Below, in pieces: positions 55,009-64,000 of a stretch of DNA of 64,000 bases. Position numbers and translations under genes: made by a program. The notes under the pieces were generated by a model. The model saw nothing but the letters and a program-made list of their open reading frames with translations, was not told where the DNA came from and searched no databases. The stretch lies in the NCBI RefSeq assembly GCF_002238335.1, contig NZ_CP022347.1, forward strand, positions 62,001-126,000, written 5' to 3'. Within the stretch, counting starts at the first letter, position 1. Every line of letters begins with the position of its first letter. The DNA is from Campylobacter avium LMG 24591 (GTDB lineage: Bacteria; Campylobacterota; Campylobacteria; Campylobacterales; Campylobacteraceae).

Positions 55009-55545
55009 ATGTTAGAAGGTATCGTTAGAGAGAGTATCGGCAGAAAAGCTTCCAAGGCTTTAAAAAGAGATGGTTATCTAATAGCAAACATCTACGGCAA
55101 AGGCCTAGAAAACATAAACGCAGCCTTTAAGCTAAATGATTTCATTAGAGAAGTTAAAAAGAAAGAAAAGCTTAGCTTTGATGTTAAGGTTGGCTCACAG
55201 ACTTTAAATGTCGTTGTTGTGGATTATCAAAAAGATCCTGTTACAAGTCAGTTAAAACACGTTGATTTAAAGGTAGCGCAAAAGGGCGTTGTGTCAAAAT
55301 ATATGATTCCTATAAAGATAGTAGGCACAGCCATAGGGCTTAAAAACAAGGGTGTTTTAATACAGTCAAAAAGACGCGTAAAAGTAAAATGTGCGGCCGA
55401 AAATTTACCTGACTTTTTTGAACTAGATGTTAGTAAGCTTGATGTGGGAGATGCCTTGCTTATAAGAGATATAAAGGTTCCAGCTGGCGTAACTATGGTA
55501 GATGCTGATAGGATAGCAGTTGTAGGCGTAGAAAAAGCTAGATGA
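55009..55545 (+). CDS. rplY: 50S ribosomal protein L25 (Ctc/TL5 form)
   Basis: A 178-residue L25 of the long form. The N-terminal 5S rRNA-binding domain covers about 1-90 ([25 protein letters not shown]), followed by the C-terminal TL5 beta domain. AAGAAAGGAAAAAG precedes the ATG. It overlaps pth by 4 bases, the common rplY-pth pair. Confidence 0.95.
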   Translation: MLEGIVRESIGRKASKALKRDGYLIANIYGKGLENINAAFKLNDFIREVKKKEKLSFDVKVGSQTLNVVVVDYQKDPVTSQLKHVDLKVAQKGVVSKYMIPIKIVGTAIGLKNKGVLIQSKRRVKVKCAAENLPDFFELDVSKLDVGDALLIRDIKVPAGVTMVDADRIAVVGVEKAR

Positions 55546-56084
55546 CCTTAGTCGTAGGGCTTGGAAACATAGGAAAAGAATACGAAGCTACCAGACACAA
55601 TGTAGGTTTTATGCTCATAGACTTGCTCTTGCAAGAGCTTGAAACTACTAATATTTCATCCTCTAAATTTAAAGGAGAGCTTTATAAAAACGGCTCTTCT
55701 TTGTTTTTAAAACCTCATACTTACATGAATTTAAGCGGGCACAGCGTTTGTGCTGTTAAAAACTTTTATAACTGCGATAGGCTCATAGTAATACATGATG
55801 ATATAGACCTAAGCCTTGGAACCGTGCGTTTTAAAAAGGGCGGCAGTGCAGGCGGGCATAATGGGCTTAAGAGCATAGATGAGCTTTGTTCTAATGATTA
55901 CGAGCGTATCCGCATAGGCATAGGCAAGGATGAGAATGTAAAAGACTTTGTTTTGTCTAAATTTTCTCGAGTGGAGTTAGAAAAACTAGATGAGATTTTA
56001 AAGCACTGCAAAAGTGCATTATTAGAGCTTTTAAGCGGTGCTAGTATAAGTGAAATTTCATCGAGATATTCCTTGAGGGCTTGA
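55542..56084 (+). CDS. pth: Peptidyl-tRNA hydrolase
   Basis: A 180-residue Pth that releases peptides from stalled peptidyl-tRNA. Catalytic His19 is in EATRHNVGF, with [22 protein letters not shown] and [13 protein letters not shown] motifs. It overlaps rplY and is followed with no gap by an LptF/G-type gene. Confidence 0.96.
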   Translation: MTLVVGLGNIGKEYEATRHNVGFMLIDLLLQELETTNISSSKFKGELYKNGSSLFLKPHTYMNLSGHSVCAVKNFYNCDRLIVIHDDIDLSLGTVRFKKGGSAGGHNGLKSIDELCSNDYERIRIGIGKDENVKDFVLSKFSRVELEKLDEILKHCKSALLELLSGASISEISSRYSLRA

Positions 56085-57146
56085 ATGAAGCCAACTGTGT
56101 TTTTTCGTTTTATCACAGAGCTTTATTTAAAGAGTTTTTTTATTATTTTTATTTCCTTGGTTGCCTTTTTTGTTGGCATTGATTTATTGCTAAATTTTAA
56201 CGACCTGCCAAAATCAGCAAATTTGATATTGTTATACATCATGTTTTTATCTTTTTCTGCTATTTCTTACATCTTGCCTATTTCTTTGATTTTTTCTATG
56301 ATTTTAGCCTTTGTAAGCATACTTAGGACAAATGAGCTAGTGAGCTTGTTCGCACTTGGGCTTAGCAAAAAATTTATAATCCTTTACCCCTTTTTGTGGG
56401 CTTTGTTTTTTTGTTTTTTGTATGTTGGCTTGAATTTTACCTCCTTTGCGTATGCTGATGATTATAGGTCAAATATCAAAAGCAACTCCGTTCTAGCTAG
56501 TACCAGTTCTGATGTGTTTGTAAAATACAATGATGATTTTGTGTATATACAAGAACTAAATCCAAACGATAATTCTGTTAAAAATATAAGAATTTTTAAT
56601 ATGCAAGATTTCAATCTAAGCTCTTTAACAAAGGCTGATAGGGCGAATTTTAAAGACGATGCTTGGATTTTAGAAAAAGGGCTTAGGCTTGATTTTGATA
56701 ATAATATAATTCTTTTTAATGATGGTTTTAAAAGCAATGATTTTAATTTTAGCGAGGAATTGCAAGGCTTTAAACCAAAGGTGATAGAAAGTGCGACCCC
56801 TAAAAAAAGCTATTCTATAATAGACGCTTGGCAAAGCTTTCAAACCTTTAATTCCCAAAATATCAACACAAATTCAATCCGCACCGAACTTTATAGATTA
56901 ATCCTTTTACCATTTTTCGCACCGTTTTTAATGCTTATTTTATATTCTTATTTTCCATTGATTTCAAGATATTTTAACCTGGCTTTTTTAAGCTTTATAT
57001 TCTTTATCGTAACACTTGGGGTTTGGGGAAGTTTGTTTTTGCTAACTCGTTTGGCTGAAAATTCTGTTTTATTACCTGAATTTGCTATCATAGTGCCTAT
57101 ATGTTTACTAGCTTTGTTCAGTATGATTTTATATGCAAAACAGTGA
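56085..57146 (+). CDS. LptF/LptG-family lipopolysaccharide export permease (YjgP/YjgQ)
   Basis: A 353-residue inner-membrane protein. It has an N-terminal group of three helices (about 10-110), a periplasmic beta-jellyroll domain (about 130-260) and three C-terminal helices. This is the layout of the LptFG permeases that extract LOS and feed the LptA bridge. Whether it is LptF or LptG is not clear. It starts right after the pth stop. Confidence 0.88.
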   Translation: MKPTVFFRFITELYLKSFFIIFISLVAFFVGIDLLLNFNDLPKSANLILLYIMFLSFSAISYILPISLIFSMILAFVSILRTNELVSLFALGLSKKFIILYPFLWALFFCFLYVGLNFTSFAYADDYRSNIKSNSVLASTSSDVFVKYNDDFVYIQELNPNDNSVKNIRIFNMQDFNLSSLTKADRANFKDDAWILEKGLRLDFDNNIILFNDGFKSNDFNFSEELQGFKPKVIESATPKKSYSIIDAWQSFQTFNSQNINTNSIRTELYRLILLPFFAPFLMLILYSYFPLISRYFNLAFLSFIFFIVTLGVWGSLFLLTRLAENSVLLPEFAIIVPICLLALFSMILYAKQ

Positions 57147-57153
57147 GGATTTT

Positions 57154-58824
57154 ATGAGAAGTGATATGATAAAAAAGGGCTATCTAAAAGCACCTAGTCG
57201 CTCTTTGCTAAGAGCTTGTGGCTTAAAAGATGAGGATTTTGACAAGCCTTTCATAGGCGTAGCAAATAGCTATATAGACATCATACCAGGGCATTTTTTC
57301 TTAAATGAGTACGCAAGAATTATCAAAGATGAAATTCGCAAAAACGGCTGTGTGCCCTTTGAGTTTAACACCATAGGCGTTGATGATGGTATAGCTATGG
57401 GGCATAATGGTATGCTTTATTCTTTACCTAGTAGAGAACTCATAGCAAATTCCATAGAAACGGTTATGAACGCTCACTGCTTAGACGCTCTTATATGCAT
57501 ACCAAACTGCGATAAAATAACTCCGGGTATGCTTATGGGTGCTTTAAGAGTAAATGTTCCTACCATCTTTGTAAGCGGTGGTCCTATGAGGGCTGGTTTT
57601 AGTGCAAAGGGAGAAAAACTTACCTTAAACAGCGTATTTGAAGCGGTTGGAGCCTATGAGGTTAAAAAGATAGATGAGGAAGAGTTAAAAGATATAGAGT
57701 GCAAAGCCTGTCCGGGCGGGGGCTCTTGTTCTGGTATGTTTACTGCAAATTCTATGAACACACTTTGCGAGGCTATGGGTATAGCACTTAGTGGAAATGG
57801 CACCATCCTAGCACAAAGTGCTGAAAGAGAAGAGCTTTTAAGAAAGGCTGCAAAAAGGATTTGTGAAATAGCCCTTGATGATAAATTTAAGATAAGAAAT
57901 ATTATAAATAAAGCCTCTATAAACAACGCTATGGTTCTTGATATGGCTATGGGAGGCAGCACAAATACCATTTTGCATATGTTAGCCATTTCAAGAGAGG
58001 CTGGCTGTGCGCTTGATATAAGGGATTTAAACGAGATAAGCAAAAACATAGCTCACATAGCAAAGATAGCTCCTTCCTTGCCAAGCGTTGCCATAGAAGA
58101 CATAGGAAGAGCTGGTGGCATAAACGCTGTCATAAAAGAAATTTCAAAAAGAGATAATAAAATACTTGATTTATCGGCTTTAACCGTGAGTGGCGAGAGC
58201 TTAAAAGATAGGATAAAAGATGCTGAGATAAAAGATGAAAGCATTATAAGAAGGGTTGAAAATCCATACTCTGCGGTGGGAGGACTTGCCATTTTGTTTG
58301 GAAATTTAGCTAAGCAAGGCTGTGTTATCAAAACAGCAGGTATAGTTGGAGAAAGAAAATTTAGCGGCAAGGCAGTTTGTTTTAACTCTCAAGATGAAGC
58401 CATAAAAGGCATAATGAAAGGCAAGATTAAAAAAGGCGATGTTTGCGTTATAAGATATGAAGGGCCAAAAGGAGGACCCGGAATGCAAGAAATGCTTAGC
58501 CCAACATCTCTTATAATGGGTATGGGACTTGGTGCTGATGTTGCATTAATAACCGATGGACGCTTTAGCGGTGCAACTAGGGGACTAAGCGTAGGACATA
58601 TTAGCCCTGAAGCTGCTGAAGGTGGGCTCATAGCCTTGCTTGAGGATGGAGACATCATAGACATAGACATTGATTCTTACTCCATATCCGTTCGCTTAAG
58701 TGAAGAAGAGATAGAAAAAAGAAAGGCTAGTTTTGTAATGCCTAAAAAAGAAGTGGATTCAAGGTGGCTTAAGATGTATCAAAAGCTAGTTAGCAACGCA
58801 AGTAATGGTGCTATCTTAGAATGA
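57154..58824 (+). CDS. ilvD: Dihydroxy-acid dehydratase
   Basis: A 556-residue dehydratase of valine, leucine and isoleucine synthesis. It has Fe-S ligands in [12 protein letters not shown] and [12 protein letters not shown], and GGSTNTILH and [12 protein letters not shown] motifs. ATG 57154 follows GTGAGGATTTT and gives the family start [19 protein letters not shown]; an in-frame start at 57133 lies inside the preceding gene. It overlaps lysA by 4 bases. Confidence 0.96.
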   Translation: MRSDMIKKGYLKAPSRSLLRACGLKDEDFDKPFIGVANSYIDIIPGHFFLNEYARIIKDEIRKNGCVPFEFNTIGVDDGIAMGHNGMLYSLPSRELIANSIETVMNAHCLDALICIPNCDKITPGMLMGALRVNVPTIFVSGGPMRAGFSAKGEKLTLNSVFEAVGAYEVKKIDEEELKDIECKACPGGGSCSGMFTANSMNTLCEAMGIALSGNGTILAQSAEREELLRKAAKRICEIALDDKFKIRNIINKASINNAMVLDMAMGGSTNTILHMLAISREAGCALDIRDLNEISKNIAHIAKIAPSLPSVAIEDIGRAGGINAVIKEISKRDNKILDLSALTVSGESLKDRIKDAEIKDESIIRRVENPYSAVGGLAILFGNLAKQGCVIKTAGIVGERKFSGKAVCFNSQDEAIKGIMKGKIKKGDVCVIRYEGPKGGPGMQEMLSPTSLIMGMGLGADVALITDGRFSGATRGLSVGHISPEAAEGGLIALLEDGDIIDIDIDSYSISVRLSEEEIEKRKASFVMPKKEVDSRWLKMYQKLVSNASNGAILE

Positions 58825-60035
58825 AAATAGATTATGAAAAGCTAAGGGCTGAGTTTAAAAGCCCACTTTATATATATGATTTTGATGATATTAAACAAAG
58901 ATTTTTAAGGCTTAAAGAAGCTTTCAAGGCTAGAAAATCCCAGCTTTGCTATGCCTTAAAGGCAAATTCAAATTTAAGCTTACTTAAAATGCTTGTGAAT
59001 TTGGATAGTGGCTTTGACTGCGTTAGCATAAATGAGGTAAAAAGGGCTTTAAGAGCTGGTGCAAAGCCTTATAAGATAATTTTTAGCGGGGTCGCAAAGA
59101 CAAAGGATGAGCTAAAAGAGGCTCTAAGCTTAAACATACTTTATATAAATTTAGAAAGCAAGGCTGAAATGCTTTGTCTTGAAGAGGTGGCTAAAGAGCT
59201 AAATTTAAAGGCAAGAATTAGCATAAGAGTAAATCCAAACGTAGATGCGAAAACCCACCCCTACATCTCAACAGGCTTGCACGAAAACAAATTTGGCGTT
59301 GAGATAAACGAGGCTAAGGCTATGTATCTTTACGCTAAGAAAAGTGAGTTTTTAGAGCCTGTGGGAGTGCATTTTCACATAGGCTCACAGCTACTTGACA
59401 TAAAGCCTATCGCAGAAGCTGCAACTATAGTAGCAACTTTGGTAAAGGAGCTAAAGGCTTTAGATATAGAACTTAAGTTTTTTGATGTTGGCGGAGGACT
59501 TGGCATTGATTATGAAAAGGCTGAGGAGCCTAACTTATACGATTATGCACAAAGCATACTTGCTGCTTTAAGCGGACTTGATCTAACCATACTACTTGAG
59601 CCCGGACGATTTTTGGTAGCAAGAGCGGGCACGCTTTTGTGCTCCGTGCTTTATGAAAAGCAAACGCAGTATAAAAGATTTGTCATAGTTGATGCGGCGA
59701 TGAATGACTTGCTTCGTCCTAGTCTTTACAATGCTTATCATAAAATAGAACTGCCATATAGCAAGAACCTAGAGCCTAGCAAGTGCGATGTGGTGGGCGG
59801 AATTTGTGAAAGCGGGGATTTTTTCGCAAAGGATAGGGTGCTACCAAAAACAAAAGAAGGCGAGATAATGCTTATAAAAGATGCTGGAGCTTACGGCTTT
59901 TCTATGAGTAGTAATTATAATAGCAGGGATAAAATTTGCGAACTGGCTTTAGAAAATTCAAAGATAAGAATGATTAGAAAAAGACAAAGCTTTGAAACCC
60001 AAATCCAAGAGGAGATAGAATTTTTAGAGGAGTAG
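58821..60035 (+). CDS. lysA: Diaminopimelate decarboxylase
   Basis: A 404-residue PLP enzyme, the last step of lysine synthesis. PLP lysine K47 is in [41 protein letters not shown], the [11 protein letters not shown] substrate loop and [16 protein letters not shown] are all present. It ends an rplY-to-lysA run of tightly packed genes. A stem-loop overlaps its stop codon. Confidence 0.96.
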   Translation: MKIDYEKLRAEFKSPLYIYDFDDIKQRFLRLKEAFKARKSQLCYALKANSNLSLLKMLVNLDSGFDCVSINEVKRALRAGAKPYKIIFSGVAKTKDELKEALSLNILYINLESKAEMLCLEEVAKELNLKARISIRVNPNVDAKTHPYISTGLHENKFGVEINEAKAMYLYAKKSEFLEPVGVHFHIGSQLLDIKPIAEAATIVATLVKELKALDIELKFFDVGGGLGIDYEKAEEPNLYDYAQSILAALSGLDLTILLEPGRFLVARAGTLLCSVLYEKQTQYKRFVIVDAAMNDLLRPSLYNAYHKIELPYSKNLEPSKCDVVGGICESGDFFAKDRVLPKTKEGEIMLIKDAGAYGFSMSSNYNSRDKICELALENSKIRMIRKRQSFETQIQEEIEFLEE

Positions 60036-60068
60036 TTAAAATTTGAAAATAGTTTTAAATTTAACTAC
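60032..60068 (+). terminator. Stem-loop at the lysA stop
   Basis: GTAGTTAAAATTT and AAATTTAACTAC pair over 12 bp with one bulged A, and the left arm contains the stop codon. A second palindrome, GCATAAATTTATGC (60072-60085), follows. There is no T tract, so this could also be a regulatory or processing site. Confidence 0.45.
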
Positions 60069-60159
60069 CGTGCATAAATTTATGCGCATTGTTATCTTAT
60101 TGTCTCGTTTTGTTTTCTCTTTAAAAATTTAAAAGGATTAAAAATTTTCTCAAACCCCC

Positions 60160-60190
60160 TTGACTTAGACTAGCTCTAATGCTTTATAAT
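60160..60190 (+). promoter_or_regulatory. Promoter of the Tat-exported protein gene
   Basis: TTGACT (60160-60165) and TATAAT (60185-60190) are 19 bases apart. GGAGG and a TTG start follow about 20-30 bases on. The long spacer makes the -35 contribution uncertain. Confidence 0.5.
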
Positions 60191-60218
60191 TGCAAAAATA
60201 CTTTTCAAAGGAGGACTT

Positions 60219-61103
60219 TTGAAAGATACAGATTCGCGTAGGGAATTTTTAAAGACTTCAGCTAAAGCAGTGGCTGCTGCTGTGGCGTTTGGCGGCTTTG
60301 GCACCAGCCTTTTTGCCTCAAATTTAAAAGCTGTAAATACTTCATCAAAAGGAGAAAATATGAGCACATTGACACCACAAGCAAAGGCAAATTTAGAAAA
60401 ATTTTTTGGCACAAGTAAGCTAGCTCAAGAGGATTTGGAATTTTTTACAAACTATGCAAATTTCGCCTTTGATGAGGTTTTTGCGCATTCACAGCTAGAG
60501 GAAAAAGAAAGGCTTTTGCTAATCCTAGCTGCTCTTGTAGCCATCCCTGCTAAAGAGGAGTTTGAAACTATGCTAAAAGCCGCATTAAATGTGAAAGTAA
60601 GCCCTATCGCCATAAAAGAAGTGATTTATCAAGCCACGCCTTATGTGGGTATGGGCAAGGTTGCTGATATACTAAGCCTTACAAACAAGGTATTTAAGCA
60701 AAGAGGCATAAAGCTTCCTCTAGCAAAGCAAGGCAGGACTACTAAAGAAAACAGATACGAAAAGGGTTTGCAAGCTCAAGTTGAGATTTTTGGCGAGGGT
60801 ATGAGAAGTGCTAGTGATAAAGCAGCTAATGAGAAAAAACATATAATAGAGTTTTTAAGTAGCAATTGCTTTGGGGATTATTACACAAGAGGTGGGCTCG
60901 AGCTTAAATTTAGAGAGCTTATCACCTTTGTGTATCTTATCTCTATGGGCGGAGCAGAACCTCAAGTAAAGGCGCACATACAGGGCAATCTCAATATGGG
61001 TAATGACAGGGCAAAACTCATAGCTGTAGTAACTGCACTAATTCCATACATTGGCTATCCAAGAAGCCTAAATGCTTTAAGTGCCATTGATGAGATAAGT
61101 TAA
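60219..61103 (+). CDS. Tat-exported protein with two carboxymuconolactone-decarboxylase-like domains
   Basis: A 294-residue protein starting with TTG after GGAGG. The N-terminus has a twin-arginine signal (DSRREFLKTSAKAVAAAVAFGG), so a folded, perhaps cofactor-bearing, protein is sent to the periplasm. The body holds two CMD/AhpD-like helical repeats (about 75-160 and 195-285), e.g. LILAALVAIPAKEEFETMLKAAL and FRELITFVYLISMGGAEPQVKAHI. The AhpD CxxC redox motif is absent, so peroxidase activity is unlikely. An ATG at 60361 would remove the Tat signal. Substrate unknown. Confidence 0.85.
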   Translation: MKDTDSRREFLKTSAKAVAAAVAFGGFGTSLFASNLKAVNTSSKGENMSTLTPQAKANLEKFFGTSKLAQEDLEFFTNYANFAFDEVFAHSQLEEKERLLLILAALVAIPAKEEFETMLKAALNVKVSPIAIKEVIYQATPYVGMGKVADILSLTNKVFKQRGIKLPLAKQGRTTKENRYEKGLQAQVEIFGEGMRSASDKAANEKKHIIEFLSSNCFGDYYTRGGLELKFRELITFVYLISMGGAEPQVKAHIQGNLNMGNDRAKLIAVVTALIPYIGYPRSLNALSAIDEIS

Positions 61104-61188
61104 GCATTCCAAAAGCATTTTTGCTTTTAGAGCTTATAAATTTTATTGCTTTAAATTTAAAAAATTGAGTAAATTATATTTTCATAAT

Positions 61189-61217
61189 GCTTAAAAACTT
61201 TTTGAAGGTTTTTAAGC
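61189..61217. terminator. Hairpin between convergent genes
   Basis: GCTTAAAAAC and GTTTTTAAGC form a perfect 10-bp stem around TTTTTGAAG. It lies between the Tat protein gene and the convergent lipoprotein gene and could stop transcription both ways, although no long T tract follows. Confidence 0.55.
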
Positions 61218-61224
61218 AAAAGGG

Positions 61225-61626
61225 CTATTTTTTATATACGGGGACTACTAAATGTTCGTTGCTATACTGATAAGCTGCGCCTGTTGAAACATCTACTAAT
61301 GTTCCTACAAAACCGGGAACTAAAAAGAATACAAAGCCAATTAAATTAGTCCAATAAATAGGATTGACCCCCATAACATCTAGTGAGGCTGAATTTACAT
61401 TTGAGCTTTGATAGGCGGGGTTGTCGCTTTCTAAAATTTGTATGTTTTCTCCACGTCTTTTTAGCTTTACTCTAGCTGGAAGCGTATGTTTTGCATCGCC
61501 TATTCTAACCACAACATTATCGCCGTTTGCAGCACTTAAATTTACCTCTTGCTCGCTTCCACTAAAAATACTAGCACAAGATGAAAACATCAGGACAATA
61601 AGACTTAAAGATATGAATTTTTTAAA
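61225..61626 (-). pseudogene. Lipoprotein gene with an apparently lost start codon
   Basis: The frame FKKFISLSLIVLMFSSCASIFSG reads as a normal lipoprotein signal and lipobox (FSSC), shown here in shortened form. The codon placed 6 bases after AAGGAG, where the start should be, is TTT (61626-61624), preceded by an in-frame TAG. A TTG-to-TTT change would explain this. The first in-frame ATG (61590) lies inside the signal and leaves only 4 residues before the lipobox cysteine. The remaining 120 residues include a hydrophobic stretch (WTNLIGFVFFLVPGFVGTLVDV) of YceK/PepSY-like small lipoprotein type. It could still be made from a rare start or the internal ATG. Confidence 0.65.
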
Positions 61627-61725
61627 CTAAATCTCCTTTGATAAAAGTTTAAAAATTATAAAACAAAAAAAATCAAGTTGGAAATTTATCTTTGTAGATT
61701 ATGATGAGTGCTTAATTTTAAATAA

Positions 61726-62148
61726 TTATTTATCCCAAAGGATAAAGGTTCTTGCTTTTTTTATCTCGCTAAATTCTAGCTTTAAAACACCCTCTTGCGT
61801 CTCAAGGCTTATCAAATCGCCATCCACAGCCAAAAGCTTAGCCTCTATGCTTTCCTTTGCTTTTGTGCTGATTTTTACAAGCTCGCCTATGCTTTTTTGA
61901 AAATGCTCTATCTTTTTAAGCGTTCTTTCAAGCCCAACAGATGAGACTTCTAGGCTGTATTCTCCGTCAGTTGGTGGTTCAACATCAAGTATGGGTGATA
62001 AAAGTTCGCTGAAATTTGCGCAGTCTTGCAAGCTAACCCCACCGTCTTTCATGATATATACTCTGTAAATTTTCCTGCCATTTTCGCTTACTAGCTCATC
62101 ATCGTAAAATTCTAGTCCAGCTTCCTCGCACAGTGCCTTAATATCCAT
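61726..62148 (-). CDS. rimP: Ribosome maturation factor RimP
   Basis: A 140-residue 30S assembly factor. The N-terminal domain has VYIMKDGGVSLQDCANFSELL and EYSLEVSSVGLERTLKK, followed by a small Sm-like C-terminal domain. It overlaps rbfA by 11 bases and ends the infB-rbfA-rimP unit. The order matches C. jejuni as I recall. Confidence 0.92.
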   Translation of the reverse strand: MDIKALCEEAGLEFYDDELVSENGRKIYRVYIMKDGGVSLQDCANFSELLSPILDVEPPTDGEYSLEVSSVGLERTLKKIEHFQKSIGELVKISTKAKESIEAKLLAVDGDLISLETQEGVLKLEFSEIKKARTFILWDK

Positions 62149-62494
62149 CTCTTTCTTTCCTTATCTTTTCAAAAAGTTCATCCATGCGATTTTGATACTC
62201 TAATCTATCATCAAATTTAAAGTGCAAATTTGGTGCTTTAAACCAGCCTTGCTCTGTCATGCAGTAGTTTTGCACGAGTTTTGAAGCCTTTTTTAATTTG
62301 TTTAAAATTTGCTCTTGCTCAGCCTCATTAAAATGCATTTTATCAAGAAAGACAAAGGCATCGTATCTGCCCTTTTTGCACTCTACATCCACAACGCAAA
62401 GATTTTTTAAATTCTCATCATCTAAAGAAGCCAAAGCATTGGGTATAAGCTCTTTTAAAAGGCTTTGGGTTCTTAAGGTTTTGATGTCTTTCAT
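62138..62494 (-). CDS. rbfA: Ribosome-binding factor A
   Basis: A 118-residue RbfA for 30S maturation. It has the KH-like core ([39 protein letters not shown], in parts), including the family segment PxLxFxxDxxxExxxxI. It overlaps the end of infB by 4 bases and the start of rimP by 11. Confidence 0.9.
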   Translation of the reverse strand: MKDIKTLRTQSLLKELIPNALASLDDENLKNLCVVDVECKKGRYDAFVFLDKMHFNEAEQEQILNKLKKASKLVQNYCMTEQGWFKAPNLHFKFDDRLEYQNRMDELFEKIRKERDGY

Positions 62495-64000
62495 ATACTA
62501 GCCATTTGCGAAATTTCTTTGTAGCTTTCTATGTAATCTCCTACCTTCATATCAGTGCAGCCCTCAATACCAACGCCGCATTCAAAGCCCTTTGCGACCT
62601 CTTTCACATCATCTTTAAATCTCTTTAAAGAACTAACGCTTCCTTCAAAAAGCACAACCCCATCTCTGATAAGCCTTATCTTAGCGCCTCTGTTTATAAC
62701 GCCCTCGCTTACCATGCAACCGGCTATAAGTCCTATTTTTGGCACGGAAATCACTTGTCTAATCTCTGCTTGACCTAGCTGCTCTTCGCTTATAATAGGG
62801 CTCATCATGCCGCTTAAAAGTGCCTTTACATCGTCTATTAAATTATAAATAACATTGTAAGTTTTTATCTCAATGCCCTTATCTTTGGCCTTTTCCTTTA
62901 TCTCCCCTGTTGGACGCACATTAAAGCCTAAGACCACGGAATTTTCGCTAGCACTTGCAAGCTCTATATCACTTTGTGAAATTCCGCCTATACCGCTGTG
63001 TATGATATTTACTTTTATTTCATCATTTACAAGCTTTTCTAAACTACTTTTAATGGCCTCTAAAGAGCCCTGCACATCAGCTTTTAATATCACAGGCAGG
63101 GATTTTAAATTCCCCTCTTTTATCTTTGTGCTAAGTTCATCAATGCTTACCTTAGTTGATTTACTAAGCTCTTTTTGGCGGTTATACTCATATCTTTTAG
63201 CGGCGTATTCTCTAGCTTCCTTGTCGCTTTGAACGGCTATTAGGGTTTCTCCTGCTTGAGCTATCTCGCTAAGGCCTACTATAACGCCACATTCTCCGGG
63301 TTTAATTTCTTTTAAGGCATTGCCTCTATCATCGTTTAAGGCTCTTACTTTACCATACGCAACGCCTGCTACAACGGTGTTTCCAATCTTTAAGGTTCCA
63401 TTTTGCACTATTACTGTGGCTACCGGGCCTCTGCCCTTTTGTAAAGAGCTTTCTATGATGCTAGCCTTAGCTTTAGCCTTAGAATTTGCCTTAAGTTCTA
63501 ATATATCAGCTTGCAGCAAAACAAGTTCTAGCAAATCATCAACCCCGGTGCCCTTTTTAGCAGATACTTGCACAAATTCATAAGAGCCGCCCCATTCTGT
63601 TGGCACTATATCAAGCTCTGATAGTTGGGTTTTTACCATATCTACATTAGCACCTTCTTTGTCTATCTTGTTTATAGCTATGATGATAGGTACATTTGCA
63701 GCCTTTGCGTGATTAATGGCTTCTTTTGTTTGAGGTTTTACTCCATCATCTGCTGCAACCACTATGATAACAATATCAGTGATACCAGCACCCCTTGCCC
63801 TCATAGCCGTAAAAGCCTCATGGCCTGGGGTGTCTATGAAGGTTATCTTTCTTTTGTTTTTTTCCACCATATAAGCGCCAACATGCTGAGTTATGCCTCC
63901 TGCCTCAGCATTTACAACGCGTGAATTTCTTATATAATCAAGTAAAGAGGTTTTTCCATGATCAACATGTCCCATTATAGTTATAACAGGTGCTCTAGGG
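62491..64000 (-). CDS. infB: Translation initiation factor IF-2 (C-terminal part; 5' end beyond the window)
   Basis: The visible 503 residues start [20 protein letters not shown] at the G1 loop and continue through G2-G5 ([20 protein letters not shown]). Domains II, III and the fMet-tRNA-binding C1-C2 follow. The frame stays open to base 64000, so the N-terminal region is missing only because of the window edge. It leads the infB-rbfA-rimP operon. Confidence 0.96.
   Translation of the reverse strand, partial: PRAPVITIMGHVDHGKTSLLDYIRNSRVVNAEAGGITQHVGAYMVEKNKRKITFIDTPGHEAFTAMRARGAGITDIVIIVVAADDGVKPQTKEAINHAKAANVPIIIAINKIDKEGANVDMVKTQLSELDIVPTEWGGSYEFVQVSAKKGTGVDDLLELVLLQADILELKANSKAKAKASIIESSLQKGRGPVATVIVQNGTLKIGNTVVAGVAYGKVRALNDDRGNALKEIKPGECGVIVGLSEIAQAGETLIAVQSDKEAREYAAKRYEYNRQKELSKSTKVSIDELSTKIKEGNLKSLPVILKADVQGSLEAIKSSLEKLVNDEIKVNIIHSGIGGISQSDIELASASENSVVLGFNVRPTGEIKEKAKDKGIEIKTYNVIYNLIDDVKALLSGMMSPIISEEQLGQAEIRQVISVPKIGLIAGCMVSEGVINRGAKIRLIRDGVVLFEGSVSSLKRFKDDVKEVAKGFECGVGIEGCTDMKVGDYIESYKEISQMASI

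Noticed and set aside
60361-61103. Shorter start (ATG 60361) for the CMD-like protein
   Set aside because: It does have an AAAGGAG upstream, but the longer frame has a strong promoter, GGAGG, and a complete Tat signal that would not be conserved by chance. Both starts could be used.

Overview
This window is chromosomal DNA from a Campylobacter, or a very close relative. The evidence is the A+T-rich, densely packed coding, a sigma54 promoter of the Campylobacter form (TTGGAAC-N5-TTGCTT) in front of a fliK-flgD operon, a CheV/CheA-REC/CheW chemotaxis cluster, the aspA-dcuA pair, lutABC with lctP, the PutA/PutP pair, and many neighbourhoods that match C. jejuni as I remember it. The gene order is reshuffled against C. 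jejuni (for example obgE is not beside rplU-rpmA), so I would not assign the species. No plasmid, prophage, insertion sequence or CRISPR array was seen.

Layout. 1-2.6 kb: minus-strand flagellar operon (unknown gene, fliK, start of flgD). 2.7-10.5 kb: typA, a membrane protein, ybeY, queC, a GNAT acetyltransferase, argC, obgE-recO, tRNA-Val, flavodoxin and a DUF2325 protein. 10.6-11.1 kb: five tRNAs (Pro, His, Arg, Arg, Leu) behind a strong sigma70 promoter. 11.2-13.8 kb: accessory segment with a frameshifted sulfotransferase and a cyclic-peptide-type ABC exporter. 13.8-17.3 kb: ung, a tautomerase, bcp, queH and an outer-membrane barrel gene whose promoter spacer is almost entirely a T14 tract. 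17.5-22.3 kb: aspA-dcuA with an imperfect tandem duplication that created a second full dcuA plus fragments of aspA and of the next lipoprotein gene. 22.2-25.7 kb: four envelope genes (COG3014-like, YcfL-like, LpoB-like, CsgG-like). 25.9-26.5 kb: rplU-rpmA. 26.6-33.3 kb, minus strand: an EF-hand protein with a small Cys-rich secreted partner, then putA-putP. 33.7-38.2 kb: L-lactate uptake and oxidation (lctP-lutABC). 38.2-41.4 kb, minus: a META-domain lipoprotein, a chemoreceptor with a CxxCH motif, and nspC. 41.5-44.2 kb: moaD-moaE-moeA and a radical SAM/SPASM protein. 44.2-48.7 kb: tcdA-surE (minus), a short YrdC-like gene, lpxB, greA and an LpxH-like phosphoesterase. 48.7-54.9 kb: cheV-cheA-cheW-serB-tal plus two small membrane proteins. 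55-60 kb: rplY-pth-lptF/G-ilvD-lysA. 60.2-61.6 kb: a Tat-exported carboxymuconolactone-decarboxylase-like protein and a lipoprotein with no usable start codon. 61.7-64 kb, minus: rimP-rbfA-infB, cut by the window end.

Together the genes fit an amino-acid- and organic-acid-using, respiring host-associated bacterium: proline (PutP/PutA), aspartate/fumarate (AspA/DcuA), L-lactate (LctP/LutABC), molybdopterin for its oxidoreductases, and motility and taxis (FliK, CheV/A/W, haem-type receptor). The points most worth a second look are the mosaic dcuA duplication, the T14 promoter, the haem-motif chemoreceptor, the exporter beside a broken sulfotransferase, the enlarged PutP loop and the lipoprotein whose start codon reads TTT.
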